DNA from: Nocardia vaccinii NBRC 15922
GTDB lineage: Bacteria; Actinomycetota; Actinomycetes; Mycobacteriales; Mycobacteriaceae
Length of the DNA stretch: 36,430 bases
Direction of reading: 5' to 3'
Assembly: GCF_001613305.1 (NCBI RefSeq)
Contig: NZ_BDCC01000087.1
Location: 1 to 36,430, forward strand
Positions 16,164-25,060 of the stretch are shown here, piece after piece; the stretch's first letter is position 1, and the number at the start of each line of letters is the position of its first letter. The position numbers and the translations under genes are program-made. A model generated the notes under the pieces. That model worked only from the letters and a program-made list of their open reading frames with translations, did not search any database and had not been told where the DNA came from.

Positions 16164-17989
16164 AGAGGCCTGGCCAGTCGGAGTTTCAGCGCGGCGAGTT
16201 GTTCGCGCAGCTGGTCAGGGAGCCGGTTGCCACTGATGGTGGCGTACCAGTCGTCGATGAAGGCGGTTTCGGTGACCCATTCGTCGGTGTCGACAGCAAG
16301 TGCCTGCGCGGCCAGTGCGCGCTCGGTGTCGTCGAGGCCGGTCAGGTCCAGTGCATCGGCGGTCGGCACGTACCCGATCGGGGTTTGGACCGCGTCGGCG
16401 GCGCCGTCGAGACGGTCCAGGGCCCATTTCAGCACGCGCATGTTGTCGCCGAAGCCCGGCCACAGGAACTCGCCTTCTGGGCTGCGACGGAACCAGTTGA
16501 CCTGGAAGATCTTCGGCAATTGTGCACCGTCACGGTCGGCCAGGGACAGCCAGTGGGCGAAGTAGTCGCCGACGTGATAGCCCAGAAACGGCAGCATCGC
16601 CATCGGGTCCCGCCGTACCACTCCGACCTGCCCGGCCGCCGCGGCGGTGGTTTCCGAGGACAGCACCGAGGCGGTGAACACCCCGTGGGCCCAGTCGAAG
16701 GTTTCGGTGATCAGGGGAATGGTGGTCTTGCGGCGGCCGCCGAAGAAGATCGCCGAGATCGGCACGCCGGTCGGATCGTTCCATTCCGGCGCCACCGACG
16801 GGCACTGCTGGATCGGTGTGCAGTAGCGCGAATTCGGGTGCGCGGCAGGGGTTCCCGTTTCGGGTTTCCAGTCGTTGCGGTGCCAGTCGATCAGACCGGC
16901 GGGCGGAGTATCGGTCAGGCCCTCCCACCACACGTCCCCCGCGAGGGTCCGGGCGGTGTTGGTGAAGATCGAGTTGCCCTGATCGATGGTGGCGATCGCG
17001 TTCGGGTTGGTTCCCTTGCCGGTGCCCGGTGCGACGCCGAAGAATCCTGCCTCGGGATTCACCGCGTACAGCCGGCCATCGGCACCGAAGCGCATCCAGG
17101 CGATGTCGTCGCCGACGGTCTCGGCGGTCCAGCCGTCCAGGGCCGGTTCGAGCATGGCCAGGTTCGTCTTGCCGCAGGACGACGGGAACGCCGCTGCAAC
17201 GTAGTGCGTCTTGCCTTGTGGGGAGGTGAGTTTCAGGATGAGCATGTGCTCGGCCAGCCAGCCCTCGTCACGGCCGAGCACCGACGCGATCCGCAACGCG
17301 AAACACTTCTTACCAAGCAGAGCGTTGCCGCCGTAACCTGAGCCGTAGCTCCAGATCTCCCGGTGTTCGGGGAAATGCGAGATGTACTTCGTCTTGTCGC
17401 ACGGCCACGCCGTATCGGCCTGCCCGGCACCCAACGGAGCGCCCACCGAGTGCAGGCACTTCACGAAATCTGTTCCGCTGGCGAGTTTTTCCCACACCGG
17501 CGCACCGGAGCGGGTCATGATCTGCATCGACACCGCGACGTACTCCGAATCGGTGATCTGCACACCGAATTTCGGGTCCTGCGCGTCGAGGGGCCCCATG
17601 CAGAACGCGATCACGTACATCGTGCGCCCGCTCATCGCGCCGCGGTAATGCTCGGTCATCACGGTGCGCATGTCCAGCGGGTCCACCCAGTTGTTGGTGG
17701 GGCCGGCGTCCTCGCGATCCTGTGAGCAGATGAACGTGCGGTCCTCCACGCGTGCGACGTCGTCCGGGTCGGAGATGCACCAGAACGAGTTCGGTTTCGC
17801 CTCCAGTGGCACGAAGGTGCCCTTGTCCACGAGCACCGCGGTGAGCCGGTCCCACTCGGACCGGGAACCGTCGCAGAACACGACGCGATCGGGAGCGGTG
17901 AGCTCGGCGATCTCGGCGACCCAGGACAGGATTCCGTCGTGGTCGGTCGGCGCTGGCACGGTAGCCACGGTGTCGGGGTGGTCAATCAC
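16160..17989 (-). CDS. pckG: Phosphoenolpyruvate carboxykinase (GTP)
   Basis: 609 residues, near the 606 of M. tuberculosis PckG. It interconverts oxaloacetate + GTP and PEP + CO2 + GDP in the cytosol. The kinase-1 P-loop with the mobile-lid cysteine is AFPSSCGKTN (Cys272). The family blocks GGRRKTTIPLITETFDW, VNWFRR and PGFGDNMRVLKW are present. GTG 17989 is chosen: GAAGGAG stands 8 nt upstream and the N-terminus then matches the family; the frame upstream is not homologous. A 21-bp motif copy at 18026-18046 sits just upstream. Lying between an Rv0081-like ArsR gene and a malic-like gene, it probably serves redox/CO2 balance under low oxygen (anaplerotic direction), not ordinary gluconeogenesis; that is inference. 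Confidence 0.93.
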   Translation of the reverse strand: MIDHPDTVATVPAPTDHDGILSWVAEIAELTAPDRVVFCDGSRSEWDRLTAVLVDKGTFVPLEAKPNSFWCISDPDDVARVEDRTFICSQDREDAGPTNNWVDPLDMRTVMTEHYRGAMSGRTMYVIAFCMGPLDAQDPKFGVQITDSEYVAVSMQIMTRSGAPVWEKLASGTDFVKCLHSVGAPLGAGQADTAWPCDKTKYISHFPEHREIWSYGSGYGGNALLGKKCFALRIASVLGRDEGWLAEHMLILKLTSPQGKTHYVAAAFPSSCGKTNLAMLEPALDGWTAETVGDDIAWMRFGADGRLYAVNPEAGFFGVAPGTGKGTNPNAIATIDQGNSIFTNTARTLAGDVWWEGLTDTPPAGLIDWHRNDWKPETGTPAAHPNSRYCTPIQQCPSVAPEWNDPTGVPISAIFFGGRRKTTIPLITETFDWAHGVFTASVLSSETTAAAAGQVGVVRRDPMAMLPFLGYHVGDYFAHWLSLADRDGAQLPKIFQVNWFRRSPEGEFLWPGFGDNMRVLKWALDRLDGAADAVQTPIGYVPTADALDLTGLDDTERALAAQALAVDTDEWVTETAFIDDWYATISGNRLPDQLREQLAALKLRLARPL

Positions 17990-18025
17990 AGCGAGAACTC
18001 CTTCGTAAACTGCAAGGGTATCTAG

Positions 18026-18046
18026 TTTAGAAAAATGGCAATCAGT
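18026..18046 (-). promoter_or_regulatory. Regulon motif copy 2 (pckG)
   Basis: In gene sense: ACTGATTGC-N8-TAAA, 37 bp upstream of the pckG start. The surrounding leader, down to CGAAGGAG, closely resembles that of the SulP pseudogene (copy 5), suggesting a duplicated promoter. Confidence 0.65.
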
Positions 18047-18092
18047 GTGTAGTCGGGGTCCGCTCCGGGGCGTGGTGTTGTGCGGATCCGGC

Positions 18093-18422
18093 TCAGGCGG
18101 GTTGTTCGAGGGCCTCGGCCTGACCGGCGACCACGCCGGTGAGGATGGCGCGGGCGGCGGCCAGCAGGTCGGCGACCTCGGGGGTGGTGGTCTGGTAGGT
18201 GACCGACAGGCCCTCCCGGCGGGCGGTGACCAGCCCCGCGCGGCGCAGGATGGCCAGTTGCTGGGAGAGGTTCGCCGCTTCGACTCCGATTTCGGCCAGC
18301 ATTTCCGCGACTGTATACTCGCGCTCGGAGAGCAGCTCGAGTACACGGATTCGCACCGGGTGGCCGAGGGTTTTGAAGAACTCGGCTTTCATCTGATAGA
18401 GCGGCCTGCTCAATCCTGGCAT
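18093..18422 (-). CDS. ArsR-family repressor, Rv0081-like
   Basis: 109 residues from ATG 18422 (AAGGGAG 9 nt upstream). It matches Rv0081 of M. tuberculosis along its length: LYQMKAEFFKTLGHPVRIRV, LELLSEREYTVAEML, then the HTH EAANLSQQLAILRRAGLV and a wing. No cysteine metal site of the classical ArsR kind is seen, so the inducer is not obvious. In M. tuberculosis Rv0081 heads the formate-hydrogenlyase-like locus and acts in the hypoxia network. Here it follows the six hyc genes on the same strand, with its own perfect 7-bp inverted repeat at 18477-18498. That placement suggests autoregulation. Confidence 0.9.
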   Translation of the reverse strand: MPGLSRPLYQMKAEFFKTLGHPVRIRVLELLSEREYTVAEMLAEIGVEAANLSQQLAILRRAGLVTARREGLSVTYQTTTPEVADLLAAARAILTGVVAGQAEALEQPA

Positions 18423-18476
18423 GCTCAGCCACTCCCTTCTGCTGGCGGCCGGTGTCGTGAGCATCACCCGGCCTGT

Positions 18477-18500
18477 TGTTTGCGGAGTTTAGCAAACAGT
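18477..18500 (-). promoter_or_regulatory. Regulon motif copy 3 (arsR), perfect palindrome
   Basis: TGTTTGC-N8-GCAAACA, perfect 7-bp arms at 18477-18498. In gene sense it reads ACTGTTTGC-N8-GCAA. About 55 bp upstream of the arsR start and just after the hycE stop. The most symmetric copy, hence the best candidate for the regulator's own operator. Confidence 0.7.
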
Positions 18501-18518
18501 GCAAGTATCTGCGCCAAG

Positions 18519-19997
18519 CTAGAGGTCATTGCCCGCGTATGAGAGGTTGAAGCTCTTGTTGACCAGGGGGAAGTCCGGCACGATCGTCTCGGTCATCGCT
18601 ACGGGCACGGCGGGCCAGTTGAACCACGACGGATCCACGATTTTCGCGCGGGTCAGCCGACCGGCGTCGTCGAGTTCCACGCGGTGCACGACGGTACCGC
18701 GCCAGCCCTCCACGATGCCGACACCGTCGCGGCGATGGTCGCCGTTCGATGTCGTGGTGAGTTCGATTGGGCCGGTGTGTGTTTCGACCAGATGGGTGAT
18801 CAGGCGGATGGAGGCGGCGAATTCGTCGCGGCGGATGGTGTAGCGGGCGAGTACGTCGCCGGTCTCGGCGTGCGCCTCGGTGATGGGCACTTCGATGGTG
18901 GGGTGGTCGATTCGGGCGTCGGTGGTCAGGCCGCTGGCGCGGGCGGGGTAGCCGAGGCAGCCGAGCGCGACCGCGTCGTCGGCGGCCAGGGCGCCGGTGC
19001 CGGCGAAGCGGTCGTACACGATAGCGTTGCGCAAGGTGAGGTCGGTGACCTCGGCCAGATCTGTGGCGATCGCCGCAAGCTGCTCCGGGTCGGGCAGCGC
19101 CCGCAGGACAACACCACCCGGATGGATGGCGCCGCGCAGTAGCCGGTGGCCGGTAACGGTGGCGTTGAGGCGTAGCAGGTATTCGCGGATGCGCAGGGCG
19201 TGGGCGTTGGCCAGACCGAACCCGACGTCGTTGGCCAGCGCACCGAGGTCCGCGGCGTGGTTATAGAGCCGCTCGAGCTCCACGAGCATCGCCCGTAACC
19301 GGTGCACGTGATCGGGTGGGTCGATCCCGAGCGCGTCCTCCACAGCCAGGCAGTGGGCCAGGGCATGGGCGGCGGAGGTGTCGCCGCTGATCCGTTCGGC
19401 GAGATCGACCGCACCGGTGGCGGGACGGCCGTGGAACAGTTTCTCGATGCCGCGGTGCACGTACCAGAGGCGGGCCTTGAGCCGTACCACGGTCTCGCCG
19501 ACGACGGAGAACCGGAAGTGGCCGGGTTCGATGAGCCCGGCGTGCACGGGGCCGACGGGGATCTCGTAGACGCCGTCGCCGCCGACGGTCAGGAACCGCA
19601 GTTCGCCGGAGCCGGCGAAATCCGGGATCTCGCCGGTGTCGGTGCGCATGGGATGCCAGTGCGGGGGCCAGTGGGCGTGGCGCACCAGCGGCCGTGGGCG
19701 TGGATGCCCGTGCAGGCGGATCCCGTACAGGTCCATCATTTCCCGTTCGAACCGCCCGGCAGGAAACGACAGATAGGCCAGCGACGGCAACACCGGATCG
19801 GCCTTGGGGACACCGCATTCCAGCTCGACGCGGCGGTCGGGCCGCCCGGCCAGGAACAGATACACGATCCGCAGGATGTCACCATCGTCGTGGGCGGCGA
19901 CCAGGCCGAGGCGATAGCCGTTGCCGAAGAGTGCCTCGGCAGTGTCGGGCAGAGTGTCGGTGGTGACCCGGCGGCGGGTGTGCTGGGTGTGGGTCAT
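18519..19997 (-). CDS. hycE: HycE-like large subunit, Ni-ligand cysteines absent
   Basis: 492 residues, as in Rv0087. Residues about 1-130 are a NuoC-like 30-kDa domain (FPAGRFEREMMDLYGI) and the rest a NuoD/[NiFe]-hydrogenase large-subunit domain (GPVHAGLIEPGHFRF, YVHRGIEKL). The first Ni-binding motif RxCGxC is ERISGDT here (201-207). The C-terminal DPCxxC is DPSWFNW. All four Ni-ligand cysteines are therefore missing, and no hydrogenase activity is expected. This fits energy-converting hydrogenase-related (Ehr) complexes. The start overlaps the hycQ stop by ATGA. Last gene of the six-gene operon. Confidence 0.9.
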   Translation of the reverse strand: MTHTQHTRRRVTTDTLPDTAEALFGNGYRLGLVAAHDDGDILRIVYLFLAGRPDRRVELECGVPKADPVLPSLAYLSFPAGRFEREMMDLYGIRLHGHPRPRPLVRHAHWPPHWHPMRTDTGEIPDFAGSGELRFLTVGGDGVYEIPVGPVHAGLIEPGHFRFSVVGETVVRLKARLWYVHRGIEKLFHGRPATGAVDLAERISGDTSAAHALAHCLAVEDALGIDPPDHVHRLRAMLVELERLYNHAADLGALANDVGFGLANAHALRIREYLLRLNATVTGHRLLRGAIHPGGVVLRALPDPEQLAAIATDLAEVTDLTLRNAIVYDRFAGTGALAADDAVALGCLGYPARASGLTTDARIDHPTIEVPITEAHAETGDVLARYTIRRDEFAASIRLITHLVETHTGPIELTTTSNGDHRRDGVGIVEGWRGTVVHRVELDDAGRLTRAKIVDPSWFNWPAVPVAMTETIVPDFPLVNKSFNLSYAGNDL

Positions 19998-21460
19998 CGG
20001 TGGATCACCTGTACGGCGGCGGTAGTGAACAGGTCGGTGAACGGCCCAGCGGTCATTCCGAGCACCACTGCCACCACCACACCGGCAAACAATGCCAGCG
20101 TGGTGGTGGCGGGCACACTGATCGCTGGCGCTCCGGCGGGCGGTGAGCTCAGCAGCATGTGGCTGGTGTTGCGCACCAGCGCGGCGAAGGCGACGGTGAT
20201 CGGCATCAGCGCCACCGCGAGGGCCCAGGCGAGATGGGCTTGGCTGAGTGAGCGGGCGATGGCCAGTTCGCTGGCGAACATCGCGAATGGCGGCAGCCCG
20301 AGCAGCACGGCGGTGCCGACCGTGATGGTGGTGCCCAGCAGCCGGGAGCGGGCTGCGACCCCGGCCAGGGCGTCCAGAGCGGTGGAGTCGTGGGCGGCCT
20401 GCAGCGGCCCGGTCGAGATGAACAGCACGGTCTTGCCGATACCGTGAGCCACGACGTGCAGCAGCAGCGCCGCGATCGCCAGGCGGGTGCCACCCGCGGC
20501 GGCCACAGCGATCAACCCCATGTTCTCCATCGAGGAATAGGCCAGCATGCGTTTGACGTCCCGGGTCACCGTCAGCAGCAGCGCCGCGACCGTCATGGTC
20601 AGCAAACCGATGATCAGCAGTCCGGTCTGCAGATATCCAGGGCCGACCGCAGCGTCGATGATCGGTGTGATGCGCAATACGACCGAGAAGGCAACCGCGA
20701 GCAGCACCCCGCTCATCAGCGCCGACACCGGTGCCGGGGCCTGGCTGTGGGCATCGGCCAGCCAGGTGTGGAACGGCACCAAACCCGCCTTGGCGCCGTA
20801 CCCGATCAGCAGCAGCCCACCAGCCAGGCGGGTCACATCGGGATTCAGATGGGGTGCGCGGGCCAGCAGGACGTCCAGGTTCAGGGCCTGTTCGGTGGCC
20901 GCACCAGCATGGCGGGCGCCGAAGTACAGCACGATGGTGCCCAAAAAGGCGACCACGATGCCGACCGAGCAGATGATCACATACTTCCAGGTGGCCTCCA
21001 GCGCGGCGCGGGTGCGCCGGTGTCCGACCAGAAACGCGGTCGCGAGGGTGGTGGCCTCGATGGCCACCCAGGTTACGCCGATGTTGTTGGCGCACACCGC
21101 GATCACCATGGTGGCCAGGAACGTCGGCACCAATGCCGCATATCCGCGGGCGGCGCGGGCGTCGGTGTGTGCGTGGGCGAGTTCGGCATTGATGTAGCCG
21201 ATCCCGGCGAGGGTGGCCAGCGTGCCGACGACACCGATCACCGTCAGCATCGTCACCGACACCCCGTCCACGCGCAGCAACCCGCCGGCCAGCACATACT
21301 CTCGCCGGTCCAGCCGGGCAATCAGCACCGCGGCGCAGATGAGAATCGTGACGCCACTCAGGGGCGCGGAAACTGCTGTGCTGCGGCGCCATCCGGCCAG
21401 CATGCTCGTGACCGCGGCCGCGACGGGCGCGAGGATCGCGACAAGGATCAGGGCTGTCAT
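19994..21460 (-). CDS. hycQ: HycQ/HyfF-like antiporter subunit
   Basis: 488 residues, the length of Rv0086. A polytopic membrane protein of the NuoL/M/N (Mrp antiporter) family with about 14 helices. The proton-channel signature GYGAKAGLVPFHTWLADAHS, then APAPVSALMSG, and DVKRMLAYSSMENMG with the conserved lysines are visible. It would translocate ions in the membrane arm of the complex. ATG 21460 shares one base with the hycP stop (TGATG), so translation is tightly coupled. Confidence 0.92.
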   Translation of the reverse strand: MTALILVAILAPVAAAVTSMLAGWRRSTAVSAPLSGVTILICAAVLIARLDRREYVLAGGLLRVDGVSVTMLTVIGVVGTLATLAGIGYINAELAHAHTDARAARGYAALVPTFLATMVIAVCANNIGVTWVAIEATTLATAFLVGHRRTRAALEATWKYVIICSVGIVVAFLGTIVLYFGARHAGAATEQALNLDVLLARAPHLNPDVTRLAGGLLLIGYGAKAGLVPFHTWLADAHSQAPAPVSALMSGVLLAVAFSVVLRITPIIDAAVGPGYLQTGLLIIGLLTMTVAALLLTVTRDVKRMLAYSSMENMGLIAVAAAGGTRLAIAALLLHVVAHGIGKTVLFISTGPLQAAHDSTALDALAGVAARSRLLGTTITVGTAVLLGLPPFAMFASELAIARSLSQAHLAWALAVALMPITVAFAALVRNTSHMLLSSPPAGAPAISVPATTTLALFAGVVVAVVLGMTAGPFTDLFTTAAVQVIHR

Positions 21461-22122
21461 CAGTCGTGCAGCTCCTGCAGTTGGTCGAGGTCTGCGCCGC
21501 CGAACAGGCGACGCAAACGGCCGGTGAGGATGCCGATCACCATCACCGCGAAGAACACATCCAGCGAAGCGCCGAGTTCGACGATCACCGGGACCCCGGC
21601 GGTGAGCAGGAACGCGACCGCGGCGATGCCGTTGTCCAGCAGCAGGAATCCCGCCGCTTGCGAGATCGCGTGGCGGCGGGTGGCCATGGTGAACAGCGCG
21701 ATCAGGATCACCGCGAACGCTGCCGGGGCCGCAGCGGTTTCCGGTGCCGGATCCAGATTCACCAGCGGCCGGGTCACCGCGAACGCCAGCACCGTCAGCC
21801 CGGCCGCGATCAGCAGTGAGGCGGCGGTGTTCACCAGCGGGGTCGCCTCCCGGTACTCGCGGCGCTCGGCCCCGATCGCGCGTGCCAGCAGCCATGGCAG
21901 TACCCCGGTCCGCAACACGAGCACGATCACCCCGACACCCAGCAGCGGTGCGTCGCGATGGTGGATACCCGCTACGAGCGGGATGACCGCCAGCGCGCAC
22001 CCCTGCGCGGCGAGTAGCCAGGCGATGGCGCGAAGATCGCGCCGCCACACCACGAACACCGCCGCGAGCACCATGGCGCCTACAGCGAAATCGAGCACGC
22101 TCGCGTAGCCAGTGGTGGTCAT
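21460..22122 (-). CDS. hycP: HycP/HyfE-like membrane subunit
   Basis: 220 residues, as in Rv0085. About six or seven hydrophobic helices; contains TPLVNTAASLLIAAGL and QAAGFLLLDNGIAAVAF, typical of HyfE-type (NuoK-related) subunits of group 4 hydrogenase-like complexes. It forms part of the membrane arm. The start overlaps hycD by ATGA. Confidence 0.9.
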   Translation of the reverse strand: MTTTGYASVLDFAVGAMVLAAVFVVWRRDLRAIAWLLAAQGCALAVIPLVAGIHHRDAPLLGVGVIVLVLRTGVLPWLLARAIGAERREYREATPLVNTAASLLIAAGLTVLAFAVTRPLVNLDPAPETAAAPAAFAVILIALFTMATRRHAISQAAGFLLLDNGIAAVAFLLTAGVPVIVELGASLDVFFAVMVIGILTGRLRRLFGGADLDQLQELHD

Positions 22123-23084
22123 GCGGGCCCCTTGCGGGTGAAGAAGTTCGCCGCGGTGACCGCCAGCAGCGCCAGCAGGAACGAGCCCGCCAGCAGCTCG
22201 GGCACGCGGAACAGGCGCAGCTTGGCCAGGAACACCTCCGCGACCGCGAGCAGCGCGGCCAGCACCAGTACCTTGACCGCGATCGCTACGGCACCGATCA
22301 CGACCTCGAGGGTAGAGGGAGTGGTGTTGGCGATTCCCCACGGCAGGAACAGATTCGCGAACAAGCTCAGCAGCACCGTCAGTCGCATCGCCGAGGCCCA
22401 CTCGATCATCGCCACCCGGGGTCCGGCGTATTCGAGGACCATGGCCTCGTGCACCATGGTCAGTTCCAGATGGGTGGCCGGATTGTCTACTGGCAGGCGG
22501 CCGGTCTCGGCGATGATCACGATCACCAGCGCTGCGGCGGCCAGCACCCCGCTCAGCGACGCCACCCGGCCCGGGTGCTCGAGCGTACCCGCCACGAGCG
22601 CACCGAGATTCGAGGATCCGCCCGGGATCGACAGCGCGAACACCGACAGCAGAATCGTCGGTTCCACCAGGGCGGCGATGACAGTTTCCCGGCTCGCACC
22701 CATCCCGCCGAACGCGGTCCCGGTGTCGATCCCGCCGAGCATCAGCGCCACCGTACCCAGAAACAGTAGCCCGACCACTGCGACCAGGTCCGCGGCGCCG
22801 TCCAGGGGCGACCCGGTCGCCACCAGCGGCGCGACCGCCGTAATGACCAGGGTCGTGGCCGCCAACACCAGTGGGGCCGCGGCGAATACGAGTGTGGTGC
22901 CGGTCGGGGTGATCGACTGTTTGCGTAGCTGTTTGCGCAGGTCCCGCCACGGCTGCCACACCCCCGGCCCGGCGCGGCCCTCGGCGCGGGCGCGGATCTG
23001 CCGCATCACACCCAGCAGCAGCGGCGCCCCGCCGATAACTGCGCCGATCTGCGCGGCACCGGCCGCGTACGCCATTGCTGTCAT
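22119..23084 (-). CDS. hycD: HycD/HyfC-like (NuoH-type) membrane subunit
   Basis: 321 residues, homologous to Rv0084. NuoH-type subunit joining the soluble and membrane arms. The family motif AETGRLPVDNPATHLELTMV, then HEAMVLEYAGP, is intact, including the acidic residues used in coupling. Eight or so hydrophobic helices. The ATG overlaps the stop of the preceding antiporter gene (ATGA). Confidence 0.92.
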   Translation of the reverse strand: MTAMAYAAGAAQIGAVIGGAPLLLGVMRQIRARAEGRAGPGVWQPWRDLRKQLRKQSITPTGTTLVFAAAPLVLAATTLVITAVAPLVATGSPLDGAADLVAVVGLLFLGTVALMLGGIDTGTAFGGMGASRETVIAALVEPTILLSVFALSIPGGSSNLGALVAGTLEHPGRVASLSGVLAAAALVIVIIAETGRLPVDNPATHLELTMVHEAMVLEYAGPRVAMIEWASAMRLTVLLSLFANLFLPWGIANTTPSTLEVVIGAVAIAVKVLVLAALLAVAEVFLAKLRLFRVPELLAGSFLLALLAVTAANFFTRKGPA

Positions 23085-25060
23085 CGCGACACCACCAGCA
23101 CGATCAGCACCCCGGCCGTCCCATAGGCCAGGTACAGGTGCACGCTGCCGGTGTGCGCGCGGGCAACGACCGACGCGGCTGTGCGCACCATCTGCACCAC
23201 GGGCCGGTAGAGGCGCTGTTCCACGGTGTCGGTGATCCGTGCCCGGTACGCCACCTTGTCCACCAGGTACCGGGACTCGGCCAGGTGGGTGATCTCGATG
23301 TCGGAATCCGGGCGCAGCACATCGTCGAACACCCGCTGCAAGGGCTCGGCGAACGACGTCGCGGTGTACTGCATCCGCGCATCGGGCTGATCGGCGCCGC
23401 ACGCCCACAACGGCGCGTTCTCCGAAACCGGTTGCCGCCTCCGCGCCCGCCACCACAGACCCACTGCCAGCACCGCGATCACGAGCACTATCGCCAGCGC
23501 GATCGCGCCGGGCGCGACCGAACCGGCCAGCCCCGGCAACCGCACCGTCCACCCCAATCCGGCGAAATCCCGCCGCGCGGCAGGCAACTGCGCGACCACC
23601 CGGCGCACCACCGGACCAACCACCAGCGGCGCCACGCCCAGCACGACACACACACCCGCACCGATGCCCATGCCCGCCAGCATCGACCCGGGCGCCTCGC
23701 GGGCGTCAGCGGCCTGCTGCGAGCGCGGGCGGGCCAGGAACCCGATACCGAACGCCTTCACCATCGCCGCCACGCCGAGCCCCGCGGTCAACGCGACCGC
23801 GCCGACCGCCAGCGGCGCTGCAAGCGCCACCACCGGATCCTTGCCGATCCCGGTGTGGATCAGCGACTGCACCAGCAGCCACTCGCTCACGAACCCCGCG
23901 CCCAGCGGGAGCCCGGACGCGCCCAGCGCCGCCACCCCGAACACCGCAGTGGTCACCGGCATGCGCCGCGCCAGCCCGCCCAGACGGTCCAGATCCCGCA
24001 ACCCGGTCCCGGCCAGCACCGACCCCGCGCCCAGGAACCCCAGGCATTTGAACGCCGCGTGCGCGATCAGATGCAGCACCGCTGCCGCGGCAGCCACCGT
24101 CGCTGCACCGGCCGCGTCCGCATCGTTGAGCAGGGTCGCCGCGCCAAGAGCCAGGGTGATCAGCCCCATGTTCTCAGTGGTCGAATATGCCAGCAGCCGT
24201 TTGAGATCCGAGGCCACCGACGCCTGCAACACCCCGTACACCGCCGTCCCGCCACCCGCGATCACGAGCACCAGCCCCCACCAGCGCGGCCCGGGCCCCA
24301 GCAACACCAGGTCGAACCGGATGATGCCATAGATACCAAGGTTCACCATCGCCGCGCTCATCAACGCCGACACCGGGCTCGGCGCCTCCGGATGCGCCCG
24401 CGGCAACCACGCGTGCAGCGGCACCAGCCCGGCCTTGGACCCGAACCCGGCCACCGTCAGCACGAACACCACCGCCCGCGTCCCTTGCCCCACCCCCGCC
24501 CACGCCTCGAACCGGTTCCCGCCAGGCACCGACGTTGCGGCCACCAGCAGCCCGATCAGGATCGCCGCGAACCCCAGCTGGGTCATCACCGCATAGAACA
24601 CCCCAGCACTGCGTGCCTCGGGCCGCCGGTACTCGGTGAACACCAGCACCAGCGACGCGATCGCCATCGACTCCCACCCCAGTAGGAACGTCGTCACCGA
24701 GCCCGCCGCGGGCACCAGTACCATCGCCACCACGAACAGCGGAAGCACCGCCAACGGCACCGCGCCCAGGCGCTCGCGGCGGGCATATCCGATCGCATAG
24801 ATCCCGACCGGTACAGTCACCGACCCCGTGAGCGCCAGGAAGAACCCGCCCACCCGATCGACGTGCAGATACAGCCCCGACAGTGGCAGCAACCAGCCGA
24901 TACTCACAGTTCGGGCCGGGCCGAACACCGCGCACATTCCCGTCGCCGCGGCGAACGCCCCCAACGCGCTCGCCGCGACACCGGAGGCCACTGCACCGAA
25001 TCGGTGCTCGCGCACCGGATCTGCCGCCGCGCGCGCTCGCCCCTCGACAGTCGCTGTCAC
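23081..25060 (-). CDS. HyfB/Rv0083-like antiporter subunit
   Basis: About 659 residues. NuoL-type antiporter with an extended C-terminus. The core signatures are GFGSKAGLVPLHAWLPRAHP, PSPVSALMSA and SDLKRLLAYSTTENMG. The C-terminal hydrophilic tail after the last core helix (ENAPLWACGADQPDARMQYT) matches HyfB/HycC, including the CG motif, before a last helix. GTG 25060 is chosen because it overlaps the stop of the upstream HycG-like gene (GTGA); a longer frame to 25114 would overlap that gene by 58 bp. Second gene of the operon. Confidence 0.9.
   Translation of the reverse strand: MTATVEGRARAAADPVREHRFGAVASGVAASALGAFAAATGMCAVFGPARTVSIGWLLPLSGLYLHVDRVGGFFLALTGSVTVPVGIYAIGYARRERLGAVPLAVLPLFVVAMVLVPAAGSVTTFLLGWESMAIASLVLVFTEYRRPEARSAGVFYAVMTQLGFAAILIGLLVAATSVPGGNRFEAWAGVGQGTRAVVFVLTVAGFGSKAGLVPLHAWLPRAHPEAPSPVSALMSAAMVNLGIYGIIRFDLVLLGPGPRWWGLVLVIAGGGTAVYGVLQASVASDLKRLLAYSTTENMGLITLALGAATLLNDADAAGAATVAAAAAVLHLIAHAAFKCLGFLGAGSVLAGTGLRDLDRLGGLARRMPVTTAVFGVAALGASGLPLGAGFVSEWLLVQSLIHTGIGKDPVVALAAPLAVGAVALTAGLGVAAMVKAFGIGFLARPRSQQAADAREAPGSMLAGMGIGAGVCVVLGVAPLVVGPVVRRVVAQLPAARRDFAGLGWTVRLPGLAGSVAPGAIALAIVLVIAVLAVGLWWRARRRQPVSENAPLWACGADQPDARMQYTATSFAEPLQRVFDDVLRPDSDIEITHLAESRYLVDKVAYRARITDTVEQRLYRPVVQMVRTAASVVARAHTGSVHLYLAYGTAGVLIVLVVSR

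Noticed and set aside
17990..18346. N-terminal extension of PEP carboxykinase to 18346
   Set aside because: The extension has no homology, overlaps the arsR gene antiframe, and GTG 17989 has a good ribosome binding site and fits the family length.
20390..22108. Long plus-strand open frame opposite hycQ/hycP
   Set aside because: Shadow of the well-supported minus-strand membrane genes; its peptide is rich in Gln, Arg and Gly with no domain, as usual for antisense frames in high-GC coding DNA.
22914..22933. ACTGTTTGC followed by a second TGTTTGC inside hycD
   Set aside because: Lies in the coding part of hycD, encoding its conserved LRKQLRKQS region; no gene starts nearby.
23075..24685. 536-codon plus-strand frame opposite the HyfB-like gene
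   Set aside because: Antisense shadow; His/Arg/Gln-rich low-complexity peptide with no ribosome binding site.
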